Assembly: GCA_918797485.1 (NCBI GenBank)
Contig: CAKKNE010000004.1
Coordinates: forward strand, 620,001-684,000
Origin: Pelagomonas calceolata
Lineage: Eukaryota; Sar; Pelagophyceae; Pelagomonadales; Pelagomonadaceae
Direction of reading: 5' to 3'
DNA: 64,000 nt
Position numbers and translations under genes: made by a program. Below the pieces are notes generated by a model that saw only the letters and a program-made list of their open reading frames with translations, was not told the DNA's origin and did not search any database. Below are positions 54,232-63,365 of this stretch, one piece after another (within the stretch, counting starts at the first letter, position 1; every line of letters starts with the position of its first letter).

Positions 54232-55990
54232 TTAGAGCGCCCCGCTGATGATCGCGTCGAGCAGCCGCCGCTCGAACTGCAGGTCGCACCCCTCCTCGGC
54301 GTCGGCGTCGGCGCCCGCCAGCGCGCCGCCGAGCTCGCGCTCGACGAGCTCGCGCGCCGCCTGCAGCGCCGCATCTCTGTCTTCATCGTCCGTCGGCAGA
54401 TCAGGAGGTGGCGGCGGCGCTTGCGGTTGCGGTTGCGGCGGGGGCGCTTCTAGCAACTTCGCGGCCGCCGCGTCGATGTTGCCGCCGGTAGCGCGTAAAG
54501 CGTCCTCCGCGGCAGAAACCTCGGCGCCCATGGAGACGAGCGACGCCAGGGCCGTCGGGTCCACCTGTGTGTGGAGGTCGATGAGTACGCCATCGCCGCG
54601 ACGGGACTTGTATACGCGGGCGACGCACCGGCGCGGTTAATTCAGCGATGGCCGCGTCGGCGTCGTTGCGGTGGCGCTTCAGCGCGTCCAACCGCGCCGA
54701 CTCCGACGCCCGCTTGGCGCCCCTTCGCACGCGGCTCAGCGACTCGGCGTCGATCAAAGAGCCGTCAGCGGCGACCTCGCCTGCCATGGCCGCGGGGCGT
54801 GCCCGGTTCGCCGCCAATCGCCCCGCGCGCTCCGTCAGCTCGTTCGCCGCTCGTATAGAGTTGCCCTCGGCTCTCCGTAAAGCGCCGCGGGCGGCGCGCG
54901 GTGAATGGCCCAGTTCCTGCAGCGGCCGGATCGCCGCCTCGGAGTGTTCTAAGGCGACAAGCATAGCGTCGGCGTCGCGGATGCGGTCCGCCGCCTGCTG
55001 GCCGCGCGCGCGCGCCGCGACGCACTCTAGGACCAGCAGTCGCGCGAGCGGCACGAATGCAGCCGGGACCTTTCGTCCCCGTCTCGCCGCATCCACACCG
55101 CGACTCTCATAAACGGCGTCGTAGCGCTTCACAAGCGCCGCCCGCGCGGCCGCCAGGCGCCGCTCGGCGTCGTCCACACTCGACGCGTCGCCGAGCGCGC
55201 AATACGCCCGCACGAGGTCGAGCTGCAGGAACCCCAGGTTCGCAAGGTCGCGGAGCCCGGGACTCGCGGCGACGGCCTTCTGAAACTCCGCGTCGGCCTC
55301 TCGCAGCCACGCCACAGCGTCGACGGCGCGGCTTCCTCCGCTCATTCCATCTCCTAACGCTTGCCGGCCCCGCGCGTGGCAACATAAAGCTCGCACCAGC
55401 GGCGCCCTCGCGGCGTGGTGGACGTCCACGCGTCGCCCGGAGCCGCCGTCGCTTAAAGAAAAGTGCCTATCGCTGGCGAGGACGTCACAGGCCTCGAGGA
55501 CGCGGCGCCGCTCGTTCGCGGCGAGGGCGTCCGGGTCCAGCATGTCCTCCGTTTTAGGAGTACAAGCTACGACGCACCGCAATCCTTCGCCGTTGCGCGT
55601 CGCGTCGGCGGGCCAGCCCTGCTCTTTTAATGATTCCGCGTCCGTGAGCGCTTTACCACCTCCAACGATGCGCACGTGCTGCGTGCGCACGTCATGCCCT
55701 AAAGCCGCGGCGACGGCGGCGCGCGCCACGGCGCCCGGGAGCTCTGTGGATACGCGCACCGAGAAGTTGGTGCCTTGCAAAGTGATGAGTGTCCGTTGCG
55801 CGAGCTTGGCGAGGGCGCTCTGCCTCAGGTCGGCGAGGTGCGCCGCGACGTCCTGTTCCGGAGCTTCCAGCACTCCAGCGTAGGTCTTCGCCAGCGCGTC
55901 CACCTTTGATGCGTCGTCGTAGGGCGGCAGCCAGAGCTTGACCTTGTCTTCTCTTAATTTATCGCGCACCGCGTCGCGTAGACTACTCAT
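54232..55990 (-). CDS. NUB1: NUB1-like Ub-like/UBA protein (two exons)
   Basis: Exon 1 is 55990-54629 and exon 2 is 54564-54232, with a 64-nt GT-AG intron (54628-54565) in phase 0. The product is 564 residues; human NUB1 is about 600. It starts MSSLRDAVRDKLREDKVKLW, a good NUB1-like start. A ubiquitin-like fold (about 63-140) is followed by a helical stretch with NLGFLQLDLVRAYCALGDA. UBA units follow: AIRPLQELGHSPRAARGALR and ALASLVSMGAEVSAAEDALR. The exon joint lies just before the last UBA (AIAELTAP|VDPTALAS). NUB1 brings NEDD8-linked and related proteins to the proteasome. The ATG overlaps the stop of the small ORF upstream (ATGA). Confidence 0.8.
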
Positions 55991-56199
55991 AGTCCTTGCG
56001 GGAGGAAGACGTCTCCTTTCACCACTTGTCCCTCGAACGTCAGGTCCTCGTCCCTTTTGAGGTCTTGCAGCTCGACGTCGCCCAGCGCCTGGCTCTCGAC
56101 GCGCTGGAGGCGTCTGAGGACGACGTAGGCCGCGCTCCCGATGCCGGCGAGGCACAAGACCGCTAAGATTAGGATGTCGGCGAGGGAGTTGTCGGCCAT
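55987..56199 (-). CDS. Small single-pass membrane protein ORF overlapping the NUB1 start
   Basis: Seventy codons: MADNSLADILILAVLCLAG, then IGSAAYVVLRRLQRVESQAL and an acidic tail (DLKRDEDLTFEGQVV) ending FLPQGL. One membrane helix lies at about 8-29. Its TGA stop and the NUB1 ATG share four bases (ATGA), an arrangement common in bacterial operons and rare in eukaryotic nuclei. It might be a real small protein on a dicistronic mRNA, a regulatory upstream ORF, or the start of an undetected spliced gene. The ATG at 56199 directly follows the spacer. Confidence 0.5.
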   Translation of the reverse strand: MADNSLADILILAVLCLAGIGSAAYVVLRRLQRVESQALGDVELQDLKRDEDLTFEGQVVKGDVFLPQGL

Positions 56200-56622
56200 A
56201 TATCGTCGTGTGGAGTGGTGGTGGTGGGTGCGAGCGCTCTGCGGTGGTCAGAGAGCTGTGCGAGGGGCGGTCGCAGCTGTGGCAGTGTGAGAGCTCTGGG
56301 TGTTCAGAGAGTACGGCCGATTTACTGGGGCGCTACGGAACGCTGTTGTTCGCAGAGCGGTGGAAAACCGAGTTTGGCGCTTCTATCAAGCAGGTGCGCT
56401 GCTCTTTTGGATGCGTTCGTGTGGCCAAATTGCTATGTGCTCTTGCTGCCCATCCTCCTGCCGCAGCTCAGGTCGCGGGCGGGCTTCGTCGCGCGGAGGC
56501 ATGGAGGAGCTTGTGACCGGTCTCCCCAGGACGAGAACAAGCAGGCTTCCGCGAAACGCCTTGTAAAACCCGTCTCGAGCAATTCCAAGTTTTTGATTCG
56601 GCTCCTCCGAGCCACGCGGCGC

Positions 56623-57408
56623 ATGCGACCCCAGGCGGCGCATTCGCCGAGACACCGACGCCAGGCCGCCGCCGACCGCCACCGCCGCGGCGAGGCAGCC
56701 GACGACCCAGCACCGGTGTGGTACCACCCACCCTCACCAGAAAGGATGCCCATTGCAAGGGACGATCCGCCGCCGGCGCCGCCGACGACGGACGCCGAGA
56801 CCGACCAGTACTGGGAGGAGAACAAGGGCGACGCTACGACTGACAGTGCCGTCTTCAAAACGGCAAGAGACGAGGCGCCCACCGCGCCCTCGCGGCCGCT
56901 CAAGCGCACGGGGTCCGGCGAGGTTGAGTTCGAGATCGTCGCTAGCCCGCATGCTAAAATTGGCAACGAGGGCCGCAGCGAGGAGCAACGAGAAGCTCTA
57001 CGGAGGGAACACGAACGGTTGTGTGAGCTTGATAGGATTGCGAGGCAACAAAGACTAGAAGCGGAGGCGGAAAGGGATAGGATCGAGGAGGAGCGGCGGC
57101 GGCGAGACGCTGCTAGACCTCTGCACCAGGGCCAGCGGATTACCAATAGGGGCAGGCAGACGCGGCAGCTCGTGTCCGCTCCCGGCGACGCCTTTAGCGA
57201 CGTGCGCGGGCCGCCGCCGCCCGTGCGCCGCGTCGCACCGCCGCCGGCACCGCCGCGGTCGCCCGCCAAAAAAGGCGACGTCGCGTGGCACCTGCACCAG
57301 GCGCTCGAGGCGAGTTTGCAGGAAAATGATAAACTCAAGGCGGAGCTCGCGCGGTACAAGGCGGCCTACGGGGAGCTGCCGCGGGATGGTAGAAGGACGT
57401 ACCGCTAG
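56623..57408 (+). CDS. Coiled-coil protein, unknown function
   Basis: The protein has 261 residues from the ATG at 56623 (MRPQAAHSPRHRRQAAADRH); the frame is open 136 codons upstream, but with composition unlike protein. A proline-rich middle (DDPPPAPPTTDAE) is followed by a charged coiled coil (EEQREALRREHERLCELDRI, EAERDRIEEERRRRDA), another proline-rich part (RGPPPPVRRVAPPPAPP) and a short C-terminal coil (QENDKLKAELARYKAAYG). No enzyme motif is visible and the family is not recognised. It may be a scaffold. Confidence 0.5.
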   Translation: MRPQAAHSPRHRRQAAADRHRRGEAADDPAPVWYHPPSPERMPIARDDPPPAPPTTDAETDQYWEENKGDATTDSAVFKTARDEAPTAPSRPLKRTGSGEVEFEIVASPHAKIGNEGRSEEQREALRREHERLCELDRIARQQRLEAEAERDRIEEERRRRDAARPLHQGQRITNRGRQTRQLVSAPGDAFSDVRGPPPPVRRVAPPPAPPRSPAKKGDVAWHLHQALEASLQENDKLKAELARYKAAYGELPRDGRRTYR

Positions 57409-57751
57409 CGGACGCCTCGTCGTCGTCACGCCGGCGGGCGCTAGGTCGCTGCGTCGTCGCGCCGCGCGCGGCGCGCGAGAAGGCGCTAGGTCGCCGCTAG
57501 GCGTAATTGTAACGGGAGCGGTTGACGTGCTATCATAGCCGCCGCTGGGGCGGTTTTTTGGATGCAGGGCGCGTCCGAATTCAAACGCAAAAGGGCGCGA
57601 AACTCTAGTGTGTCTACGAGCGCTAGCCTCGCCGAGAGCACTGGCAGGCTAAATTGCCGGAGGAGGCAACCGCTTGCTCGCTTCGATCGCGAGGAGTTCG
57701 CCCTTGCCATAGCGCAGCACCTCGTGCGCGCGACACGACTTCCAGATCCAC
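57409..57751 (+). other. Spacer with GC hairpins and shared motif
   Basis: The spacer contains GC-rich inverted repeats (around 57455-57480), a hairpin CCGCCGCTGGGGCGG followed by TTTTTT (57540-57560), and shared motif site 12 (57605-57627). No gene is supported. Confidence 0.45.
57605..57627 (+). promoter_or_regulatory. Shared promoter motif, site 12 (reverse orientation)
   Basis: CTAGTGTGTCTACG is followed by AGCGCTAGC. It lies 125 bp upstream of the methyltransferase-like gene. Confidence 0.55.
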
Positions 57752-60025
57752 ATGGCAAGATCTGGTGCTGAGCAGCCCGCGCTGCGGGTCTTACATCACG
57801 TCACCGCGCCGTACCGGGGCCGCGGGCAATTCGTTGGCATCGTCGTCAGCGTTGGCCGCGGCACTGTAGACGTGCACTTCCGAGACGGCGACTTCGCGGC
57901 CGGCGTGGACGCGGCGGCGGTGTCGCTGTACACGGGGCGGCGCCCGCGCGCCAGCGCCGGCTTGCCCCTCGCCGAGCGCATGCGTGTGGCTCTTCTGAAT
58001 CAGCCGTCGACGCCTCTCGTTGTCGTGGCGTACGACGACGCCTACGCCGTCGTCAGCGGCCCCGACGGCAACCGCGCGTACCAGCGGGACATGCTACGCG
58101 CGTTCGACGACCACGATTCGTCCGAAGACCAGGCGCCGGCCACGCCGATGGACGATGATGACGATGATGACGAAGACGCGCCCGCGCCGCAACTCGCGCT
58201 CGGCGAGACGGTCATGGTGGGACGCGTCGGGCACGTGGCGACGGTCGAGCAGGTGCCGCGCGCCAGCGATGAAAAAGTGCTGCTGCGCTGGGAGAGCACG
58301 GGCCACTGCGAGGAGGTCGCTCTCTCGGAAGTGGAGAAGCTCTCCGCGGGCCGCTCGTCGCGCCGGTCGGCTCCGCGGGCGCCGGTCGCGACGCCGCGGC
58401 CCTCGCCGCCGGCCGCGCCGCGAAGGCAGGCGCCGCCGGTGCCGCGCGTCACGCCCTCGCCGACACCTGAAGCGGCAGATAGTTCGGACGACGACGCTTC
58501 GTCCGTTCTGGCGCTTCGGCAGTACCAGCCGTTAGCCGATGATACCGGGACTGGTCAAGCCGATGCGCCGTTCGAGGGTTGTTTCTCGGACGACGAGGAT
58601 CCGGCGCCCAAGCGGGCGCGCAAGGACGAGACGGCGGACGACGAAGCCATCGCTGTCGCGCTCGCGGGTGTGTCTTCGGACGACGAGGGCGCCGCGCCGC
58701 CTTCGCAATTGGAGATCCCGAGGAACCTGCGAGACCACCTCAAAGGCGGCCCGAACGACCAAGCTCCGGCGCTCATGCCGCGGGACGACAGCGACGACGA
58801 CCGCGACGGCGAGGCGCCGGCGGCACCGGTGCGGTCGCGCCAGATTGTCGTCGGCGACGACGTGTGGGCGCGGTTCGGAGGCAGGGACGACTTCTACGCC
58901 GCGACGATCACCGCGGTCCGCCCCGACAACACGTACGACCTCATCTACCGGGACGGCGACGAGGAGTCGCGCGTCGCCGCGCCGCTCGTCCTGGCCGTCG
59001 GACTCACGTTCAAGGTGCGGTTCCGCTCGTCTGGAGAGCACCGAGGCACGGTGACGGCCATCGACCGCGTCAACGGCGTGACTCTGGCGTGGCGGCCCGT
59101 TGTGCCGAAGCCCGGCGAAGGCGTTGTCGTCGAGCACGAGACGCGCTCCTTCGACGAGGTCCGCACGGAGGTCATCGAGCGCGCGACGCCCAAGCCGCGC
59201 GGCCCGGTGGCGGCGCCGCCCCCGCCGGAGAAGAGAACGAAGGGCACGCGCGCCGCCCGGCGGCTCATCTTCGACCCGCGCGCGCCGCCGAAGCCTGCGA
59301 ACCCGCGCACGCGGGAGCCGGTCTTCAAGGAGATCTTTGCCGGGACGAAGAGACTCTCGACCGAGCTGCAGACGACCTACGGCTACGCGTGTGAGACGGT
59401 CGACGACATGACGTGGCCCGGCGCGGCGCGGCCGAGCCGGCGCTGCTGCGTGCTGGACTACTCGATCGAGAACGTGGGCTGGGTCGACGGGGCGCATTTT
59501 GCGTTCCCGTGTAGGACGTTTAGCGCCCTGGCGATCGAACATCACCGGCCGTTGGTCGTCCGGGGCCGCCGCGTGCTCGAGGGTTCTTCGATCTCGCCCG
59601 AGGCGCAGAAGGCAAACGCCGTCGTGCGCCACTGCATCGAGCTCATGCGCGAGGCGCGACGCGTCAACCCAGAGTGCGTGCTCATGGCGGAGAATCCCGC
59701 GACGGGCTACCTGCAGCACTTCCAGCCCTGGAAGGACGCGGTCCGCGAGTTCGGGCTCGTGCGCCGCGACGTCACTTACTGCAAGTTCGGCGAGCCGATC
59801 CGGAAGCTGACGTCGTTCTGGAGCGACATCCCGGCGCTCCACCAGGAGGCGGCGGACGACCGCCTCTGCTGCTCCGCGGAGAAGCCCTGCCAGCACTTCG
59901 GGGCGCACGAGTCCGTACAGGGCGACGTCGCCAGCGCCGCGAGCGCGTACCCCCAACGAGTCGCCAACTGGCTCGCGCGGCTCGCGAACGGCGAGATGGA
60001 GTCGCGCGGCGCGCGGCGGCGCTAA
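57752..60025 (+). CDS. Cytosine-C5 DNA methyltransferase-like protein with Tudor-like modules (ENP type)
   Basis: The protein has 757 residues. The first 500 are acidic and hold several Tudor/PWWP-like beta barrels: GRGQFVGIVVSVGRGTVDVH, GDDVWARFGGRDDFYAATIT and the matching YDLIYRDGDEES, plus EHRGTVTAIDRVNGVTLAW. The C-terminal catalytic part follows DNMT order: motif I EIFAGTKRLSTEL (about 527), motif IV FPCRTFS with the nucleophile Cys587, motif VI as ENP (Glu647-Pro649) in place of ENV, and an YCKFGEPIRKLTSFWS block near 675 as in phage and algal DCM relatives. It lacks an obvious motif X, so it may act on DNA or RNA cytosines, or be a diverged relative. It is probably nuclear. No intron is needed. 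Confidence 0.65.
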   Translation: MARSGAEQPALRVLHHVTAPYRGRGQFVGIVVSVGRGTVDVHFRDGDFAAGVDAAAVSLYTGRRPRASAGLPLAERMRVALLNQPSTPLVVVAYDDAYAVVSGPDGNRAYQRDMLRAFDDHDSSEDQAPATPMDDDDDDDEDAPAPQLALGETVMVGRVGHVATVEQVPRASDEKVLLRWESTGHCEEVALSEVEKLSAGRSSRRSAPRAPVATPRPSPPAAPRRQAPPVPRVTPSPTPEAADSSDDDASSVLALRQYQPLADDTGTGQADAPFEGCFSDDEDPAPKRARKDETADDEAIAVALAGVSSDDEGAAPPSQLEIPRNLRDHLKGGPNDQAPALMPRDDSDDDRDGEAPAAPVRSRQIVVGDDVWARFGGRDDFYAATITAVRPDNTYDLIYRDGDEESRVAAPLVLAVGLTFKVRFRSSGEHRGTVTAIDRVNGVTLAWRPVVPKPGEGVVVEHETRSFDEVRTEVIERATPKPRGPVAAPPPPEKRTKGTRAARRLIFDPRAPPKPANPRTREPVFKEIFAGTKRLSTELQTTYGYACETVDDMTWPGAARPSRRCCVLDYSIENVGWVDGAHFAFPCRTFSALAIEHHRPLVVRGRRVLEGSSISPEAQKANAVVRHCIELMREARRVNPECVLMAENPATGYLQHFQPWKDAVREFGLVRRDVTYCKFGEPIRKLTSFWSDIPALHQEAADDRLCCSAEKPCQHFGAHESVQGDVASAASAYPQRVANWLARLANGEMESRGARRR

Positions 60026-60104
60026 GCTCGCGGTCTGAGTAAGAAGCTATTGTGTGATATCTCTTGCTGGTCTGGTATTGTTAGGCGCTAGGACTCGCTG
60101 GGCA

Positions 60105-60127
60105 GCTAGCGGCTGTAAGACACTAGC
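60105..60127 (+). promoter_or_regulatory. Shared promoter motif, site 13
   Basis: GCTAGCGG is followed by CTGTAAGACACTAGC. It lies 61 bp upstream of the ARM-repeat gene start, in a tandem spacer. Confidence 0.7.
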
Positions 60128-60188
60128 AATAGCTCAGCCGGCAAGCGAGCGGGCCGTACGCGCTGCGAGTGCAATAATCGCTGGCCTT

Positions 60189-62129
60189 ATGGCGCCCCCA
60201 GATGCACAGAATGGCCACGCGCCCAGCAACGGGGCAACGGAGAGCAATGGGGCACCGGAGCAAGCCACCGCACCCCTAATGCCTCCTGCCGCTGCAGCGC
60301 TGGTAAAAGACGCGCCAGCGCTGCAAACCATCACGAGGGGAGAGCTCATGGACACGCCGCCACCACCACCCCCAGACGCCGACGACGCCGACGCCCGCCC
60401 GCTGGAAGATCACCTCCGCGAGTGCGTCGCCGTCCTCAAGCGCCGCAAGGGCCGCGAGGAGCCGGTGGCGCTGCTGCTCAGGGACTTCTGCGCGGCGCAT
60501 CCTGACCAGCGCCACAAGGTCGTGAAGGCTGGATGTATTGGGCCGCTGATCGGGCTCGTGCGGTCCTCGCGAACCGGCAGCTGCAAGGGCGCCGCCGCTG
60601 CAGCGCTCGCCCAATTAGCGTACGACGACGAGGGCAACCGACAGGCCATCCTGGCATGTGAAGGCGAGAAGCCGTTGGGAGCATTGGTTGTCGACCGCAA
60701 CGCGCCCCCGACGGCGCGAGCTTCTGCGTGCGACTGCCTCGCCAATTTAGCTGCGGGCGCGGCGGACGGCGTCGTGGCCGCGCGATTACACGTCGCGGCG
60801 TTTACAGCTTTAGCGACCGACGACGAGAGCAGTTTTGACGTGAAGGCGTCGGCCGCGCGCGCTTTAGCTAACGCTTTACGGCCGCTGGAAGACGTCGAGG
60901 ACGAGGCGGTGAACCCGTCGCTGTCGCAGTGCGCGCTGGAGCTGCTTGCGAGTGATCATAGGGAGGCCGGCGCTTCATTAGCGCGGGCCCTCGTTTTAGC
61001 GACGGAGCTCGACGAAGGTACGGTCAAAAAGTTGTCTGCTGCATTGGTCGCGGCCATCGATAGCGACGGGGCGATCGGCGCCCTCGCTAATTTACTAGCA
61101 AGGGGCGCCACGGCCGCTCCGAGCGTACTGCCAAAACTCGTCGCGACGCGTTCCCAGGCCTCAATCGTCTGTATCGGCAACTTCGCGCTGAAAGATGCTG
61201 GTGCTGTTGTTGACTGTGGAGCGGTTCCCGTGCTCGCCGACTGTCTAGGAGATGAGGCATTAAGGAGGAGCGCGTGCGCGGCTCTACGGAACGTCGCCGC
61301 GTCGAATCCGGGCGCCGTCGCGCCTTTTAGTGAGGCGCTCGCCCGGGTGTTGGGAGAAGTGCCGAACGAGGCGGCGGGCGCCCTGCAGAATATTGCGATG
61401 GTCCAGCCCGCGGCCGTCGCGACGTATGCCCCGGAACTCGCTGTTGCTTTGAAAGACGCTCCGAGAAAAGCGGCGTGTGCCTTGGCGCACATTGCGGCGA
61501 GAGACCCCGCCGACGTCCCGGTGACGCCGCTGGTCGAAGCGTTGAATAATGCCAAGAGTGCTTCCGCAGCGTGCTGCGCTCTAGCTTGTGTAGCAAGCGA
61601 CACACCTGGCAGAGCGGCTCTGGTGGACGCGAAAGGCGTGCCTTCATTAGTAGCTCTCCTCGAGGACGACGACGCAAAGTGCGCCTGCGCGGCAGCACAT
61701 GTGATAAGGAACCTCGCGTGTGACGATAAGGGACGGAGGGCGCTATTGATCAACGGCGGTGCGGCCGCTCTATCGGCCGCGGGCCTCGAGGGCGACGACG
61801 AGGCGGCGCAGCTCCGCGTGGAAGCTATTGCGAACCTGTGCCTCGGGGACGCCGCGGACCGGACGGCTGTGGTGAATGCGAAATGTATTAGACCCCTCGC
61901 GAAGCGCGCCCACGTGTTGAAGTGCGGTGCCGCGGCGGATGCTTTGGATAGATTGAGTGTGGACGAGGCCGCTTTGGTGAATAAGGCGCGGGCGGCCCTC
62001 ACGCCGAAGAAGGCCACGCCGCGGCGCCTGGGCCCCCGGCGCCTGGGCCCGACGCGGAAGCCCGCGCCCTACCAGTGCGTCTCGCCCGTGCCGCCCGCTT
62101 CTGCGGACGGGCCCGATAGTGTGTTGTGA
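60189..62129 (+). CDS. Armadillo-repeat protein
   Basis: The protein has 646 residues from the ATG at 60189 (MAPPDAQNGHAPSNGATESN); 45 codons upstream are open but overlap the promoter motif. A Pro/Ala-rich start is followed by about 11-12 ARM repeats: VKAGCIGPLIGLVRSSR, AAAAALAQLAYDDEGNRQAI, SACAALRNVAASNPGAVAPF, AAHVIRNLACDDKGRRALLI, RVEAIANLCLGDAADRTAVV. The C-terminus is basic (LGPRRLGPTRKPAP). ARM solenoids bind partner proteins; no import-alpha IBB domain is seen. Its stop lies only 4 bp from the stop of the convergent Las1 gene. Confidence 0.8.
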   Translation: MAPPDAQNGHAPSNGATESNGAPEQATAPLMPPAAAALVKDAPALQTITRGELMDTPPPPPPDADDADARPLEDHLRECVAVLKRRKGREEPVALLLRDFCAAHPDQRHKVVKAGCIGPLIGLVRSSRTGSCKGAAAAALAQLAYDDEGNRQAILACEGEKPLGALVVDRNAPPTARASACDCLANLAAGAADGVVAARLHVAAFTALATDDESSFDVKASAARALANALRPLEDVEDEAVNPSLSQCALELLASDHREAGASLARALVLATELDEGTVKKLSAALVAAIDSDGAIGALANLLARGATAAPSVLPKLVATRSQASIVCIGNFALKDAGAVVDCGAVPVLADCLGDEALRRSACAALRNVAASNPGAVAPFSEALARVLGEVPNEAAGALQNIAMVQPAAVATYAPELAVALKDAPRKAACALAHIAARDPADVPVTPLVEALNNAKSASAACCALACVASDTPGRAALVDAKGVPSLVALLEDDDAKCACAAAHVIRNLACDDKGRRALLINGGAAALSAAGLEGDDEAAQLRVEAIANLCLGDAADRTAVVNAKCIRPLAKRAHVLKCGAAADALDRLSVDEAALVNKARAALTPKKATPRRLGPRRLGPTRKPAPYQCVSPVPPASADGPDSVL

Positions 62130-62133
62130 TGAA

Positions 62134-63045
62134 CTAACTAACAGTTTTCTTAGGACGCTTCACGAGGCGCTCGAGCTCGTCCAGACCCGGACAAGGCCGC
62201 CTATTTCTAGCAGGGAGCAGCCTCGCCAATGCCAGCGCCACCTGGGCGTTCGGCCTCGCCGGCAACACGGAACGCAGTACGCCGACGTCGCGTTGTGACG
62301 CGAGCCTCGGAATCCATTTGGAAGCGCGCTTGTGCGACCGCGCCACTAGAGCGGCACATATCGCAAGTCGAGCCGCCGGCCACGCCGCAGAGAGCTCCTT
62401 GACCAATGCTTCAGCAGCAGTATCAGAAGAAAACAGGTCCGTCTCGACCAGGACGGGTACCACCACGTTCGCCAGTGTACATGGAGCACAAGTCGCGAGA
62501 AATTCCCGATTGATCTTCCGCTTCCGTTTTTTCTTGGATGAGGAAAACGCCCGCAACACATCATCAACAAGCTTAGCAGAAGCACTCCGTAGACCCTGGA
62601 GGTGCTCAGCTTGCGGCCTCCAGTACGTGGCATCGAAGAACCGCAATAATTCGTCGCAAGCCGCCCGTAACACGCCGTCGGCGGGCAGCTTTTGATGCGT
62701 AATCCCGTGCCGCACGTCGACGAGCCAGGTCGGCAGGCCCGCCTGCTCCGCGAGTGCATTCAACGGTTTTGCATCCCGGCCCGTTTGGCCGACGTCCAAC
62801 GCGCCGTTCACGGCCCTCGTTACCGCAGCCGCGCGCGCGAGCGACGCCGTCTGCGGGTCGAGGTCGTCGATGGCTATGAGTGCGGCCGTCGCCTCGACGG
62901 CGTGGGGCACGTTTCCCCTTAAACGCCACGTCCGGCAGCGGGCCACCGCTCTCATTCGCGGTTCGGGCTGTTGGGCGTAGAGGCCCGCATACACAAGTTG
63001 CCACTCGGCCCAGTCGCGCCAGGGGACGACGCGGGGCAGGGACAT
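62134..63045 (-). CDS. LAS1: Las1 pre-rRNA endoribonuclease (HEPN)
   Basis: The protein has 303 residues from the ATG at 63045 (MSLPRVVPWRDWAEWQLVYA). Las1 cuts ITS2 of pre-rRNA in 60S ribosome assembly, together with the kinase Grc3. Family marks are PWRDWAEWQ, ARCRTWRLRGNVPHAVEATA and the HEPN active site RHGITHQKLP (R-phi-x-x-x-H), followed by LRAACDELLRFFDATYW. A basic KKKRKRKINREF segment marks the nucleolar-type region. It is shorter than animal LAS1L, like yeast and protist forms. The start leaves the divergent spacer with shared motif site 14. Confidence 0.9.
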   Translation of the reverse strand: MSLPRVVPWRDWAEWQLVYAGLYAQQPEPRMRAVARCRTWRLRGNVPHAVEATAALIAIDDLDPQTASLARAAAVTRAVNGALDVGQTGRDAKPLNALAEQAGLPTWLVDVRHGITHQKLPADGVLRAACDELLRFFDATYWRPQAEHLQGLRSASAKLVDDVLRAFSSSKKKRKRKINREFLATCAPCTLANVVVPVLVETDLFSSDTAAEALVKELSAAWPAARLAICAALVARSHKRASKWIPRLASQRDVGVLRSVLPARPNAQVALALARLLPARNRRPCPGLDELERLVKRPKKTVS

Positions 63046-63223
63046 CGGCTGTCTGCAGGGGGCTGGTTGCAGCGGCGCTGGGATTGCGATGAGAGGCGAA
63101 AGTTGGTTGCAGCTTGGCAGCACGGCAGCAGTCGTCAAAATTATTGATTCCTACGACGTGTATGTGATCGTAGCGCGCAAATTGCCGCTGCAAAGAGGCA
63201 TGCAAAGGACAGCTTGCGTGCTT

Positions 63224-63247
63224 GCTAGTGCCTTACATGACGCTAGC
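63224..63247 (+). promoter_or_regulatory. Shared promoter motif, site 14 (reverse orientation)
   Basis: GCTAGTGCCTTACATG is followed by ACGCTAGC. It lies 179 bp from the Las1 start and 119 bp from the TPR gene start, in a spacer that shows no other gene. Confidence 0.6.
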
Positions 63248-63365
63248 TCGGCGCTTGCGCGACGCGCTCGGGAGCCAAATGCCGGGCGCGGACAGCCGCA
63301 GCACGCCGTGCGGCAGCCCCCCGGACCGCCGCCGCGCGCGGAAGCGGCAAGAGGGCAGCCGGACC

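Noticed and set aside
57540-57560. Hairpin followed by a T run, like a bacterial terminator
   Set aside because: The surrounding genes are eukaryotic with introns; such hairpins arise often in GC-rich spacers and no Pol III gene was recognised before it.
58532-59956. 474-codon minus-strand frame over the methyltransferase-like gene
   Set aside because: Arg/Val/Asp-rich antisense shadow with no domain; the plus-strand frame has ordered catalytic motifs.
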